Shown here piece after piece: positions 40,402 through 48,911 of a stretch of DNA of 64,000 nucleotides. This DNA is from Vibrio lentus (GTDB lineage Bacteria > Pseudomonadota > Gammaproteobacteria > Enterobacterales > Vibrionaceae), in NCBI RefSeq assembly GCF_030409755.1, contig NZ_JAUFQE010000002.1, forward strand, positions 1,922,001 through 1,986,000. The letters are read 5' to 3'. Positions within the stretch are counted from its first letter, which is position 1; each line of letters opens with the position of its first letter. The notes below the pieces were generated by a model. The model saw only the letters and a program-made list of their open reading frames with translations. It searched no databases and was not told where the DNA came from. A program made the position numbers and the translations under genes.

Positions 40402-40421
40402 AACTGACAACGAGCTTTGTA

Positions 40422-41750
40422 ATGATTGATTTGAGTGAAAGTATTCAAGTTAGGATATACAAAGATATAGATAACGCTTCTTTTCCCGTAGTTGTTCGCG
40501 GGAGTGGTCTACCTTGCTGCTTGTACCTTAACGCTTATCTCAATGGCAATCATAAGTCCACACTTTCAAAGGTGAATTCAAAAAAGGGGAAATCAAAACA
40601 GTCACCATCATTCTACACTCGAAAGAAATATGCTTATGAGTTGAAATTTTTGTACTGCTTCTTCATGCAAAAGAACATTGACCTTGTCGAGCGTGTAGCA
40701 AGTGGCTCTTTTCTATCTATCGAGGAAATAGACGGTTATATTCGTGCTTGTAAATTCTATGTGGACACTGAGGATGAGAGCGAAAGCGGCACTGTAGTTA
40801 GCCTTAGCGATAAAAGAATTAGGGATGCAATCCATGCGACAACCAACAGTCAACCAGAAGTATCAGCGCATACTTTTCATCAACGCCTCAACCGTCTTAA
40901 AGCCTACATTGAATTTTTATATGTGTGCCATCACTACGATAAAGCTGAGACTGAACAGCAAATCTCCACGGATGACCAATTTAATAAATTCAAACTCTAC
41001 ATCAGTACAGCAATTTCTAGCTCCCGAAAAGACAATACCATCACAAAAGATCCCCTTGAATCGGTCATTCCATCCGATAAATTTTTTAATTTATTAGAGG
41101 TTATTCAAGAGCGTTCTTCAAACAACCCCTTCAAGTCGAGCAAGCTTCGAAATCAAATTATCACTCAGATATTGATTGATACAGGTGTTCGTGTTGGGGC
41201 TGTCTTGAAATTGAAAGTGAGTGATTTAGTGGACGATTGGGACAATCCTAGATTCCTGCTCACCCGAACCCCCGATGACCCTACGGACACAAGGCGTCTT
41301 CCCGCTGCAAACAAAACAAAAGCATTATCTGTTTCAATCTCTCACGATTTAATGAAGCTGATTAAGCTCTACATCGAAACAGTGCGCAAAAGTACACCAA
41401 ACTCTCATGAACATGATTTCGTTTTCATCTCAGAAAAAGGAAGAACTATCGGAAAGCCAATGTCTTACAACGCAATTCACAAAGTCATTAAGACGATTGG
41501 AGATTGTGTTGGGATAGCACTACATCCACATCTACTTCGTCATAAGTGGAATGAAATCTTTGAAAACAAAGCCAAAGCCAAAGGGTTCTCACCGGATAAA
41601 ATCGAAGACCTTCGCAAATATGCAATGGGTTGGGTAGAAGATTCAAAAATGGCATCAGTCTACAACGAGTTCCAGTTAGCCATGACGGTAGCTGAAATTT
41701 CATCCAAGAACTTGAGCCAATCCGTACCCAACCTGAGAGGTAGCAAATGA
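40422..41750 (+). CDS. Tyrosine recombinase 1 of a three-integrase module
   Basis: 442 aa. C-terminal phage-integrase fold with the first Arg in DTGVRVGAVLKLKVSD, box II HPHLLRHKWNE and the catalytic Tyr in MASVYNEF. N-terminal SAM-like core-binding domain (FLYCFFMQKNIDLVERV). It starts the overlapping set and overlaps the next gene by 4 bp (ATGA). Position and size fit IntA of strand-biased circularizing elements or GinA of GInt islands; that assignment rests on layout and recalled family descriptions. Confidence 0.88.
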   Translation: MIDLSESIQVRIYKDIDNASFPVVVRGSGLPCCLYLNAYLNGNHKSTLSKVNSKKGKSKQSPSFYTRKKYAYELKFLYCFFMQKNIDLVERVASGSFLSIEEIDGYIRACKFYVDTEDESESGTVVSLSDKRIRDAIHATTNSQPEVSAHTFHQRLNRLKAYIEFLYVCHHYDKAETEQQISTDDQFNKFKLYISTAISSSRKDNTITKDPLESVIPSDKFFNLLEVIQERSSNNPFKSSKLRNQIITQILIDTGVRVGAVLKLKVSDLVDDWDNPRFLLTRTPDDPTDTRRLPAANKTKALSVSISHDLMKLIKLYIETVRKSTPNSHEHDFVFISEKGRTIGKPMSYNAIHKVIKTIGDCVGIALHPHLLRHKWNEIFENKAKAKGFSPDKIEDLRKYAMGWVEDSKMASVYNEFQLAMTVAEISSKNLSQSVPNLRGSK

Positions 41751-43393
41751 ACAGCGCTGAACTTAAAAGCTTAAAAAAAAGCTATGAAGGTAAACGAACT
41801 TTTCAATCAAAAGAAACGGGTTACGAGTTTGATCTCTTTTCTGATGAATGGTTGCTTGGCTACAAGAAGCTGCTTAACCTTGGCTGGATGAATGCGTTAG
41901 ATAGCGAAGCCTTTCTCGACCTACGACTGGCTATCGCGCACGCTGCCAAACATTATGCTTATTTAAGCATAAATGGGCATGTCAGCACCTTAAAAACCAT
42001 TTGCGATTACTTAGAGCCAACGACTTTTGAGGCGTGGTGGTTAACGCTCACAGGCTATAAAAAGAAAATAAAAGATGCCCTATTCACATTTAGCAAACGA
42101 AGTCATGAGTACAGCAGCAGTCTTCTTACTCCGCTCTATGACCTCGTTAAGAATGAGAGTTTAGGCAGACAAGGTGGCTCAAAAAATATCCTTAATGAAA
42201 CAACGGGGGCTTACAGTGAAATCGAGCGTGATAACCTTCTTGAAGCACTAAGAATTGAAACCCTCCATGCACTCAGCAGTGAGATTGCAACAGCAAAGCC
42301 TTTCACTCGCCTAAGAAACGTTCTGGCTTGTCAGTTGATGGTGGCCATTGTCAGAAGACCTACGCAACTGGTTAAAATTAAATGGTGTGACCTTTTGCGT
42401 GTGGGTCAAACATTTAAGTCGCACAAAGAAAGCAACCGTGATTGGAAGCCTTTAACACAGCATCATTTTTCTGACGTAGAGCAATTGCACCTACGAACCT
42501 TCAAAGGTAAAAATGGAGCGTTTAGAGTCGATGCCGAGTCACGTTCTCATCGCTTGGAGCCAAATCTGTCTGAATTGTTGCTTCAGTATTACCAAGTGTA
42601 CGAAACCTTCCTTTGCGCTTCATTGAGCAAGAGCGGCGTTGTCCTCTCTGAGAGTGAAACAAAAGAGCTGATGCAACGACTCCCCTTGTTTCCAGACCAA
42701 AGTTTATTCTCCGCGAAATTTGATACAAAAGAGAGTCTCTTTCAATCCGTGAGCGATACATCCGAAGCATTTCACACCTCTTCAGGTTCTCTTAGAAGCA
42801 GCATTATTTACCTCTTCAATAAAAAGCTCGATATTAAAAGTGATCGCCTCGTTCATCAGCCTCTTGAATTTAAAAACAATCGCTGGCGTCATACCCAGTT
42901 AACCCTCGCCGCTTGGATGGGGTTAAGCCCTGCGCAAGTTGCTGCAATTACAGGTGTCACGATAGAAGCAATACAAAATTACCTTGATTTAAAAGCGCCT
43001 GAACGAGTCAAAATTGACGAAGCCTTTGCGGGTAACAGTGTCATACAACGTTTTGATAGCGTATCTTCGAAAGAATTACAGCAACACGCTGACTTTAAGG
43101 TGAAAAGCCCGTTTGATGAAGAGATGGGACACAAACTTAACCCGACTAACTGCTCAAGCTGTCAATCAAAGGGAGCCGCCCCAATAGGGTGCTATCCCTG
43201 TGATAACTTTCGACCTTTGGAAACCGCAAACCATCAGCAATATTTAGATAAGGCAGAGCGTAAACTGGCGATTAATAGTCAATCAGGCCACCCCGCTACG
43301 GTTAAACGACTGCAAACCATTATTCTCTATATCAGAGTGACAATTATGCTGTGCGAAGAACGACAAACCATGAAAGTGGGAGAGTGCAAATGA
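41747..43393 (+). CDS. Tyrosine-recombinase-fold protein 2 of the module
   Basis: 548 aa. Recombinase-like C-terminal half with ACQLMVAIVRRPTQLVKIKW (Arg), NNRWRHTQLTLAAWMGL (box II with RH) and a Tyr in AIQNYLDLKAP. The order is less canonical than in its neighbours, so catalysis is uncertain. A Cys-rich segment near the C-terminus (CSSCQSKGAAPIGCYPC) may bind zinc. It overlaps both neighbours by 4 bp. In three-integrase islands the middle protein is the most divergent (Tfp/GinB), consistent with this. Confidence 0.8.
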   Translation: MNSAELKSLKKSYEGKRTFQSKETGYEFDLFSDEWLLGYKKLLNLGWMNALDSEAFLDLRLAIAHAAKHYAYLSINGHVSTLKTICDYLEPTTFEAWWLTLTGYKKKIKDALFTFSKRSHEYSSSLLTPLYDLVKNESLGRQGGSKNILNETTGAYSEIERDNLLEALRIETLHALSSEIATAKPFTRLRNVLACQLMVAIVRRPTQLVKIKWCDLLRVGQTFKSHKESNRDWKPLTQHHFSDVEQLHLRTFKGKNGAFRVDAESRSHRLEPNLSELLLQYYQVYETFLCASLSKSGVVLSESETKELMQRLPLFPDQSLFSAKFDTKESLFQSVSDTSEAFHTSSGSLRSSIIYLFNKKLDIKSDRLVHQPLEFKNNRWRHTQLTLAAWMGLSPAQVAAITGVTIEAIQNYLDLKAPERVKIDEAFAGNSVIQRFDSVSSKELQQHADFKVKSPFDEEMGHKLNPTNCSSCQSKGAAPIGCYPCDNFRPLETANHQQYLDKAERKLAINSQSGHPATVKRLQTIILYIRVTIMLCEERQTMKVGECK

Positions 43394-45714
43394 GTCAGAT
43401 TAACCGCTATATTGATAATCAACACGCTTACGTCGCCAAAAAGAAAGCGCAGCCTCTGATTGGATTTACCAACGCTCAAGGTGAGCCTGCATCATGGGAG
43501 GATATTACTGTCACGTTTACCGACAGTGACAACAGAGCCCAGAATATTTTGTTTTGTAATCTAAATAGAAATAAGCCAAACGTGGGAACGCGCTTCACGG
43601 ACGAGGATCGATTAGCACCTGAGACGCATGACTTATTATTTACCTATACACTTGATATATTGAAAGAAAACGTATCTATAAACTCTAAAAGAAATAAAAT
43701 CACAGCCGCAAGACTCTTCCTTTGCCACCTAAATGAGAATATCGCGACCGCCACCCTTGAAAGGATTCAATCTGCCATCAACCTGATGACATACAGCGCT
43801 AACTTAACACCTTTTATCAACTGGCTGCATCAACATAAAATGCTCGCGAAAAGCTGTCAACCCGACATCAATACTACCAACGAAACAGTTAGCCGTAAAA
43901 GTGGCGATGATGCATTGCAAGCGGAACAAAACAAGCTTCCGTCGAAAAACGCATTACTGGCGCTCGGGGCTATCTTCTATGATGTTATTCCAGCCTATCA
44001 GGATGGTGACAAGGAAAATGTTGAGGCTTGGCAACCTCTTTTATTACCAACGCAAGAGCAGCGAGACAGCTTTAGTTGCACAATGGCAGCACTTGGCATG
44101 GCTTCACCCAATCGAATCGGCGCAGAGCAAGTGCTTTTAACAGTGCAACGCATAAAGCCTCACACACAAGTTGTCGATGGCAAGAAAAAAACGGTGCATT
44201 ACCTCAACTGGCGAGGTTCGAAGGGGTACAAGGATAATGCAAACCACATTAATGCAGAAATGGTCGATAGCTTAGACAGAGCCTTGCACTACACAATTCT
44301 CGCTACAGAGCCTGCAAGAGCGCTGGCTCGGTTCTATCAAAAGCCGAACCGCCCTCTAAAAGAAGTGCTCGGTGAATTTAAGCCCAGCGATGAGAATATT
44401 GCCCTGCTTAATCCTTCCATGAGCAAATCAACCAACCTATTACATCTTGGCTTGCTGCTAGGCTTTTTTGACGGTAGTGACAAATGTGTGCGAGTTACAC
44501 CTGACACAAAAGGGGCAACCGACAAAACAGATGTACGAAACCCGCATAATCCAAAGTTCATCAAGCCCGTTGCACAGCTTGAAGCCTTCGACACACTGGT
44601 GTTTAAGGAACGCTGTCCTTACTCTCAAGCGCTTACAGGAAGTAATTCCGCAATTCAGTCTCAATACGATAAGTACACAGCAGGCAAGAAAGAACCCACC
44701 GTGGCAGAGTTTCAGAATCACACCATCGAGATGAATCAATCTCACCTAAAAGGTTACAACAGGCATAAAACTAAGCATGTCGATTTTGAGAGCGCACTAT
44801 TTGCCTACACACAAAAGCAGTTTGGCGGCAAAGTGACACACCCCTTCCTTTTAGTGCCTATAAGCTCGCTAAGTGGCCTCTTTTCTGACGACCTAATCAA
44901 AGGCAATAAAAATCGGCTTACGCTCTTTGAGCGACACGGGTTCTCATCCAGCTTTTTGCTCAAGCCGCACCAACTGCGCCATTGGCAAAATGATTTTCTT
45001 GCGAAAAAAGGACTGCCTCACCACCTTATTTCTATGTTGTCAGGCAGAAAGAGCGCCGAGCAGACACTGACCTATATCCATACCACTGACGCTCAAAACG
45101 CTTCTGTCATTGGGGATATCTCTTACTCTAATGAACCAGAAAGCGAGGTCGAAAATAAGCTAAAGCTTCGTATCTCGACCATGGAACAATTTAATGAGGC
45201 TATCGACAATGAAACGCCGACTTTTGTTCATGAGACAGGCTTTTGCGATCAAAACCTTGCCCTCTCACCCTGCACGTATATGTCGGAGTTTGAAACGCAA
45301 TGTGCGTTATGCTCATCTTCTTGTCATGTAACCCATGATAGGGAGGCAATCGACTTACTCCAGAAGGATTTGAAAGTGCAAACGCACAACTTGGAAAGGG
45401 TTCAGGCGTCTATCAACTTTGAAACAAGTGAAGGGCAGCACAAGTGGTACAAAACCCATTATCGCAATACTTGCATGCTAAAAAAACTCATTGAAGTGCT
45501 GTCCGATGAGGCAATAGAAGAAGGTCGTATGGTGCGATTGCTAGCTCGTTCAAACAGCATAAGAATCACTAATTTAGAGACCCAAACGGTGGAAGAGCAA
45601 AAGTTAGCGTTGCCTGATGCCGAGCAAGCCCTGCAAGCTGCTATTGAGGCAAAAAACGACAATAAAAGAGATAAAGCCACAGATAATTTCTTAGGCTTTT
45701 TGGGCTCACTCTAG
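43390..45714 (+). CDS. Tyrosine recombinase 3 of the module
   Basis: 774 aa, start at 43390 (MSQINRYIDNQHAYVAKKK) from the ATGA overlap. Integrase domain about 210-620 with ASPNRIGAEQVLL (Arg), KPHQLRHWQNDFLAKKGLPHH (box II) and catalytic Tyr in EQTLTYIHT. A C-terminal extension carries a cysteine group (CTYMSEFETQCALCSSSC) and a coiled coil. Unusually large for an integrase; matches the IntB/GinC position. Confidence 0.85.
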   Translation: MSQINRYIDNQHAYVAKKKAQPLIGFTNAQGEPASWEDITVTFTDSDNRAQNILFCNLNRNKPNVGTRFTDEDRLAPETHDLLFTYTLDILKENVSINSKRNKITAARLFLCHLNENIATATLERIQSAINLMTYSANLTPFINWLHQHKMLAKSCQPDINTTNETVSRKSGDDALQAEQNKLPSKNALLALGAIFYDVIPAYQDGDKENVEAWQPLLLPTQEQRDSFSCTMAALGMASPNRIGAEQVLLTVQRIKPHTQVVDGKKKTVHYLNWRGSKGYKDNANHINAEMVDSLDRALHYTILATEPARALARFYQKPNRPLKEVLGEFKPSDENIALLNPSMSKSTNLLHLGLLLGFFDGSDKCVRVTPDTKGATDKTDVRNPHNPKFIKPVAQLEAFDTLVFKERCPYSQALTGSNSAIQSQYDKYTAGKKEPTVAEFQNHTIEMNQSHLKGYNRHKTKHVDFESALFAYTQKQFGGKVTHPFLLVPISSLSGLFSDDLIKGNKNRLTLFERHGFSSSFLLKPHQLRHWQNDFLAKKGLPHHLISMLSGRKSAEQTLTYIHTTDAQNASVIGDISYSNEPESEVENKLKLRISTMEQFNEAIDNETPTFVHETGFCDQNLALSPCTYMSEFETQCALCSSSCHVTHDREAIDLLQKDLKVQTHNLERVQASINFETSEGQHKWYKTHYRNTCMLKKLIEVLSDEAIEEGRMVRLLARSNSIRITNLETQTVEEQKLALPDAEQALQAAIEAKNDNKRDKATDNFLGFLGSL

Positions 45715-45724
45715 GGTAAACAAT

Positions 45725-46147
45725 ATGGCACTTAAATCACTAGAAACCGACCAACAAATTTCCATACAGGCCCTTATTCGAAGCTGGGAAGGCAAGTTAA
45801 CCTGGGATTTATTAGTCACAAAAATAGAATCCAGCTTAGGTATTGCCACAACGAGACAAACGCTCGACAAGTACGCCAATATCAAGCACGAGTACAAGCA
45901 GAAAAAGCAAGTTTTAAGGGGCAAGCCTGTTTCGCCTGAAAACAAGGAATTGCTTACTTACTTGCAAAAAGACGTGGATTTAGCAGAAAAGGTGATACAG
46001 CTGGAAGCGCAACTTACGGTCGCACAGTCAGAGATTGGTAAGCTTCAGGCTTTCATTCAAAAGTTATCCAGCATAGGCAAAACTAACCCAAGTGTCATGG
46101 ATGTGTTTCAAAAGACCTTACAAGACGTTGAGCGCAGCAATAAGTAG
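45725..46147 (+). CDS. Small coiled-coil auxiliary protein of the recombinase module
   Basis: 140 aa, 10 bp after recombinase 3. The N-terminal half looks like a helical DNA-binding unit (GKLTWDLLVTKIESSLGIATTRQTLDKYANIKHEYKQKK); the C-terminal half is a heptad-rich coiled coil (VIQLEAQLTVAQSEIGKLQAFIQKL). Position and size match the fourth gene of such modules (Srap/GinD), thought to assist recombination. Confidence 0.75.
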   Translation: MALKSLETDQQISIQALIRSWEGKLTWDLLVTKIESSLGIATTRQTLDKYANIKHEYKQKKQVLRGKPVSPENKELLTYLQKDVDLAEKVIQLEAQLTVAQSEIGKLQAFIQKLSSIGKTNPSVMDVFQKTLQDVERSNK

Positions 46148-46189
46148 AAATAGAGCTAAACCTCGAATTACGATATAGCGAGAGATAAC

Positions 46190-46627
46190 ATGGCAAGTGG
46201 TCAGCAGAAAGCACAGCAAAACTTGGAAGCATTTGAAGTGTGGAAAGCCACACAGACGGACGATGACTTTAAGCAAATCATGTTCCGAGGTCAGCTTAAT
46301 CGAAACGAGGTGGCAAAGGGCATCGGCTGTGGAAAATCGGCGTTAAACCAAAACCCTGCCCTCAAAGAAGCGCTCAAAGCCTTAGAAGATAAACTGCGCG
46401 GCAAAGGTGTCCTGCCACCGTTGAGCGACGCTGCCAACAAAAATGAGGGCAAACCTCAAGCCTACGACAACACAGCAAATCGAAAGCTGCTCGATTCAAA
46501 ACGGGTGTCGTCATTAGAAGCTGAGAACATTGAATTGAAAGCCAAGGTCAGGGAGCTTGAAAAGCGACTTGAGCGCTTTGGTGAGCTATCTGAAACTTTA
46601 TCCGAAATGGGGTTGATGCCACGATGA
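46190..46627 (+). CDS. Second small coiled-coil protein
   Basis: 145 aa with a possible DNA-binding N-terminal half (FRGQLNRNEVAKGIGCGKSALNQNPALKEAL, reminiscent of a helix-turn-helix) and a C-terminal coiled coil (SLEAENIELKAKVRELEKRLERF). It overlaps the helicase gene by 4 bp, so the two are probably coupled. The shape parallels the preceding 140-aa protein. Function unknown. Confidence 0.7.
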   Translation: MASGQQKAQQNLEAFEVWKATQTDDDFKQIMFRGQLNRNEVAKGIGCGKSALNQNPALKEALKALEDKLRGKGVLPPLSDAANKNEGKPQAYDNTANRKLLDSKRVSSLEAENIELKAKVRELEKRLERFGELSETLSEMGLMPR

Positions 46628-48789
46628 ATAGCGCTTTGCATGAAGACCAAATGCGTGTCACCAGTATCCCTTATCGCTCGAACAAGATGGTGATATTCAG
46701 CGGTGTACCGCTGGCGAAAGACTCTTACAAAACTAATAGTGGGAAGTATTACGTCACAATCAAAGCCGACCCCGATAGTATCCCTGTGCTTCCAACGCTG
46801 GGTCAGCACTGGTCAGTCAAAGGCGCTCGCCAGATAGAAAATATGGAGATGGGTGATTATGTCATGCAGCAGCACACGTATGAATCACCCAAGCATGTTG
46901 AATGCATGCTGCCCGAAACTGGCGAACAACTCATTCGTTTTATCGCAAGAGAAACTGACTTTAAAGGCATTGGTGAAAGCAAAGCTAGGGCGCTCTGGCA
47001 GCTCTTAGGTAAAGACTTCCATGCCACACTGCAAAATGACATCCCAGACTCTAGAAAGCGTCTAACATCGATTCTGAGTGACGATTCAGTGGAAGCGCTC
47101 TTTAAGGGGTACGCCAAATATAAAAATCTGGCACATTGCAACTGGATGAGTGAGCACAACATCCCCGCCAGTGTGCAGCAACGGCTGCTCAAGCATCACG
47201 GTGAAGCCTCTATAGAGGTAATTAAAGATAATCCTTATGCTTTGATGGGCTTTGGTCTTTCGTTCAGTGCCATTGAAGATATTATCAAGGCAACGGATTT
47301 TAAGAGCGATGTTGCGAAGGATGACCCAAGAAGGCTCAGCGCGGCTCTGGAAATGTCTATTCGCAAAGAGATTGAAAAAGGTCACACCTATACCACTCAT
47401 GCCAATGTGCGCCCTTACCTCAACAAACTATTGAAAGACAAAACACTGGTCACTCAGTCGTTCCAATCCGGCCATGATAAAGCTCAGTATATTTTAAATC
47501 CCGACACAGGAGCCTACCACCCAACGGCGCAACTTCTGATGGAAAGTGTCGTTGCCAAACGGCTTAATGCACTGACTAAGCGAAATGACTTATTTGATGA
47601 AAACGCCAATGCTGCCTATTGCTCTGCGGCTGCGGAACTGCCCTATGACTTAACCTCCAAGCAAATCGAGGCCGCAATAACATGCCTGGACAACTCTGTA
47701 AGCTGCATTACTGGCGGTGCTGGGACTGGCAAGACAACGGTACTTAGAACGGCTCTCAGGGCTTACCGTCAACTCGGCTTTGAGATACACGCGGTTGCGC
47801 TCAGTGGTCGCGCTGCAATGAGGCTACATGAGTCAATCGGCTTTATCACTTCAACTATTGCTAAGTTACTTCGTAAGGAACCGATTGAGCCAAGTGTTGA
47901 GCAGCCGAATCATCTACTGGTGATTGATGAAGCGAGCATGATTGACTTGCCGACGATGTATCGCCTTGTGAATCACATTCATCCCTCTGTACGATTGATA
48001 TTCACTGGCGACCCGGACCAACTACCACCGATCGGCTGTGGTAAGGTACTGGCAGATATCGTTAAAGCAAAAACGGTGGCTAATACGATGCTGGATATCG
48101 TCAAGAGACAGGAAGGTTCAACGGGTATCCCTGAATACTCAATGCTCATCAATCAAGGTGTGATACCTGATCAATTAAGCACGGGGACAATACACTTTCA
48201 CGAAACCAGCACAACAGACATTGCCAAAGTCTGTTGTGAGCTTTACCAAGAGTCCCCTGAAAGCAGTCGTGTCATGGCTCCAACCAAGGCGCTCGTATCA
48301 GAAATTAATAAACTCACCCAACAAGCGGTCAATCCAAACAGCGATAGCCTTGAATTCGAAATCAATGGCGACAAGTTCTTTCTACCACTTAGCTTGAATG
48401 ATGCGGTTTTATTCACGCAGAATCATTACGAGAAAGGCATTCAGAACGGCTCTCTTGGCACTCTAACCAGCGTCAAGCCTTCTGGTGACAGTTACGGTGA
48501 AGTAACACTGGATACGGGTGAAAAGGTCGAGGTAACACAAACCGTTCTAGACTGCATGGAGTTGGGTTATGCAATCACCTTGCACAAAGCTCAAGGATCA
48601 CAGTTCCCGCGCATCATTATCGCCCTGCAAAAAGGAAGAATAGTTGATAGAGCTTGGCTCTATACTGCAATTACGAGGGCTGAAAGTGAAATTCATATTG
48701 TCGGTAGTAGCAAGGAAATGAAGCAGATTACCGAAGCACTTAGCCACTCTCATAAGAGGAACAGTTACCTGGAAAAGCTGTTGCAGTAG
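46624..48789 (+). CDS. RecD2-like DNA helicase
   Basis: 721-aa superfamily 1B helicase. N-terminal helix-hairpin-helix region (FIARETDFKGIGESKARALW), Walker A GGAGTGKTTVL, Walker B LLVIDEASMID, GDPDQLPPIG, and the C-terminal UvrD_C_2 motif GYAITLHKAQGSQFPRIII with YTAITRAE. RecD2 proteins unwind 5' to 3' without RecBC. In this element it may process single-stranded circular or recombination intermediates; that is inference from context. Confidence 0.88.
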   Translation: MNSALHEDQMRVTSIPYRSNKMVIFSGVPLAKDSYKTNSGKYYVTIKADPDSIPVLPTLGQHWSVKGARQIENMEMGDYVMQQHTYESPKHVECMLPETGEQLIRFIARETDFKGIGESKARALWQLLGKDFHATLQNDIPDSRKRLTSILSDDSVEALFKGYAKYKNLAHCNWMSEHNIPASVQQRLLKHHGEASIEVIKDNPYALMGFGLSFSAIEDIIKATDFKSDVAKDDPRRLSAALEMSIRKEIEKGHTYTTHANVRPYLNKLLKDKTLVTQSFQSGHDKAQYILNPDTGAYHPTAQLLMESVVAKRLNALTKRNDLFDENANAAYCSAAAELPYDLTSKQIEAAITCLDNSVSCITGGAGTGKTTVLRTALRAYRQLGFEIHAVALSGRAAMRLHESIGFITSTIAKLLRKEPIEPSVEQPNHLLVIDEASMIDLPTMYRLVNHIHPSVRLIFTGDPDQLPPIGCGKVLADIVKAKTVANTMLDIVKRQEGSTGIPEYSMLINQGVIPDQLSTGTIHFHETSTTDIAKVCCELYQESPESSRVMAPTKALVSEINKLTQQAVNPNSDSLEFEINGDKFFLPLSLNDAVLFTQNHYEKGIQNGSLGTLTSVKPSGDSYGEVTLDTGEKVEVTQTVLDCMELGYAITLHKAQGSQFPRIIIALQKGRIVDRAWLYTAITRAESEIHIVGSSKEMKQITEALSHSHKRNSYLEKLLQ

Positions 48790-48822
48790 TATTTTGTTGC
48801 AGTAGGTATTTAAAACTCGTTT

Positions 48823-48911
48823 ATGCCCCAAGACGTGTTTAGAACGCATGAAACCATCATGAGATTTATTTGTGAAACAGGCTGTTTCACAAATCATTCT
48901 GAATCAAAAAT
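48823..48911 (+). repeat. 87-bp repeat unit, left copy, with hairpin
   Basis: Begins TGCCCCAAGACGTG at 48824 and ends where the intron is inserted. The next unit start (TGCCCCAA) is rebuilt across the intron, giving a period of 87 bp. It contains a perfect 11-bp hairpin at 48869-48893 (arm TTTGTGAAACA, loop GGC). Related pieces lie at 51069, 57012, 58776 and 62072. Confidence 0.8.
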
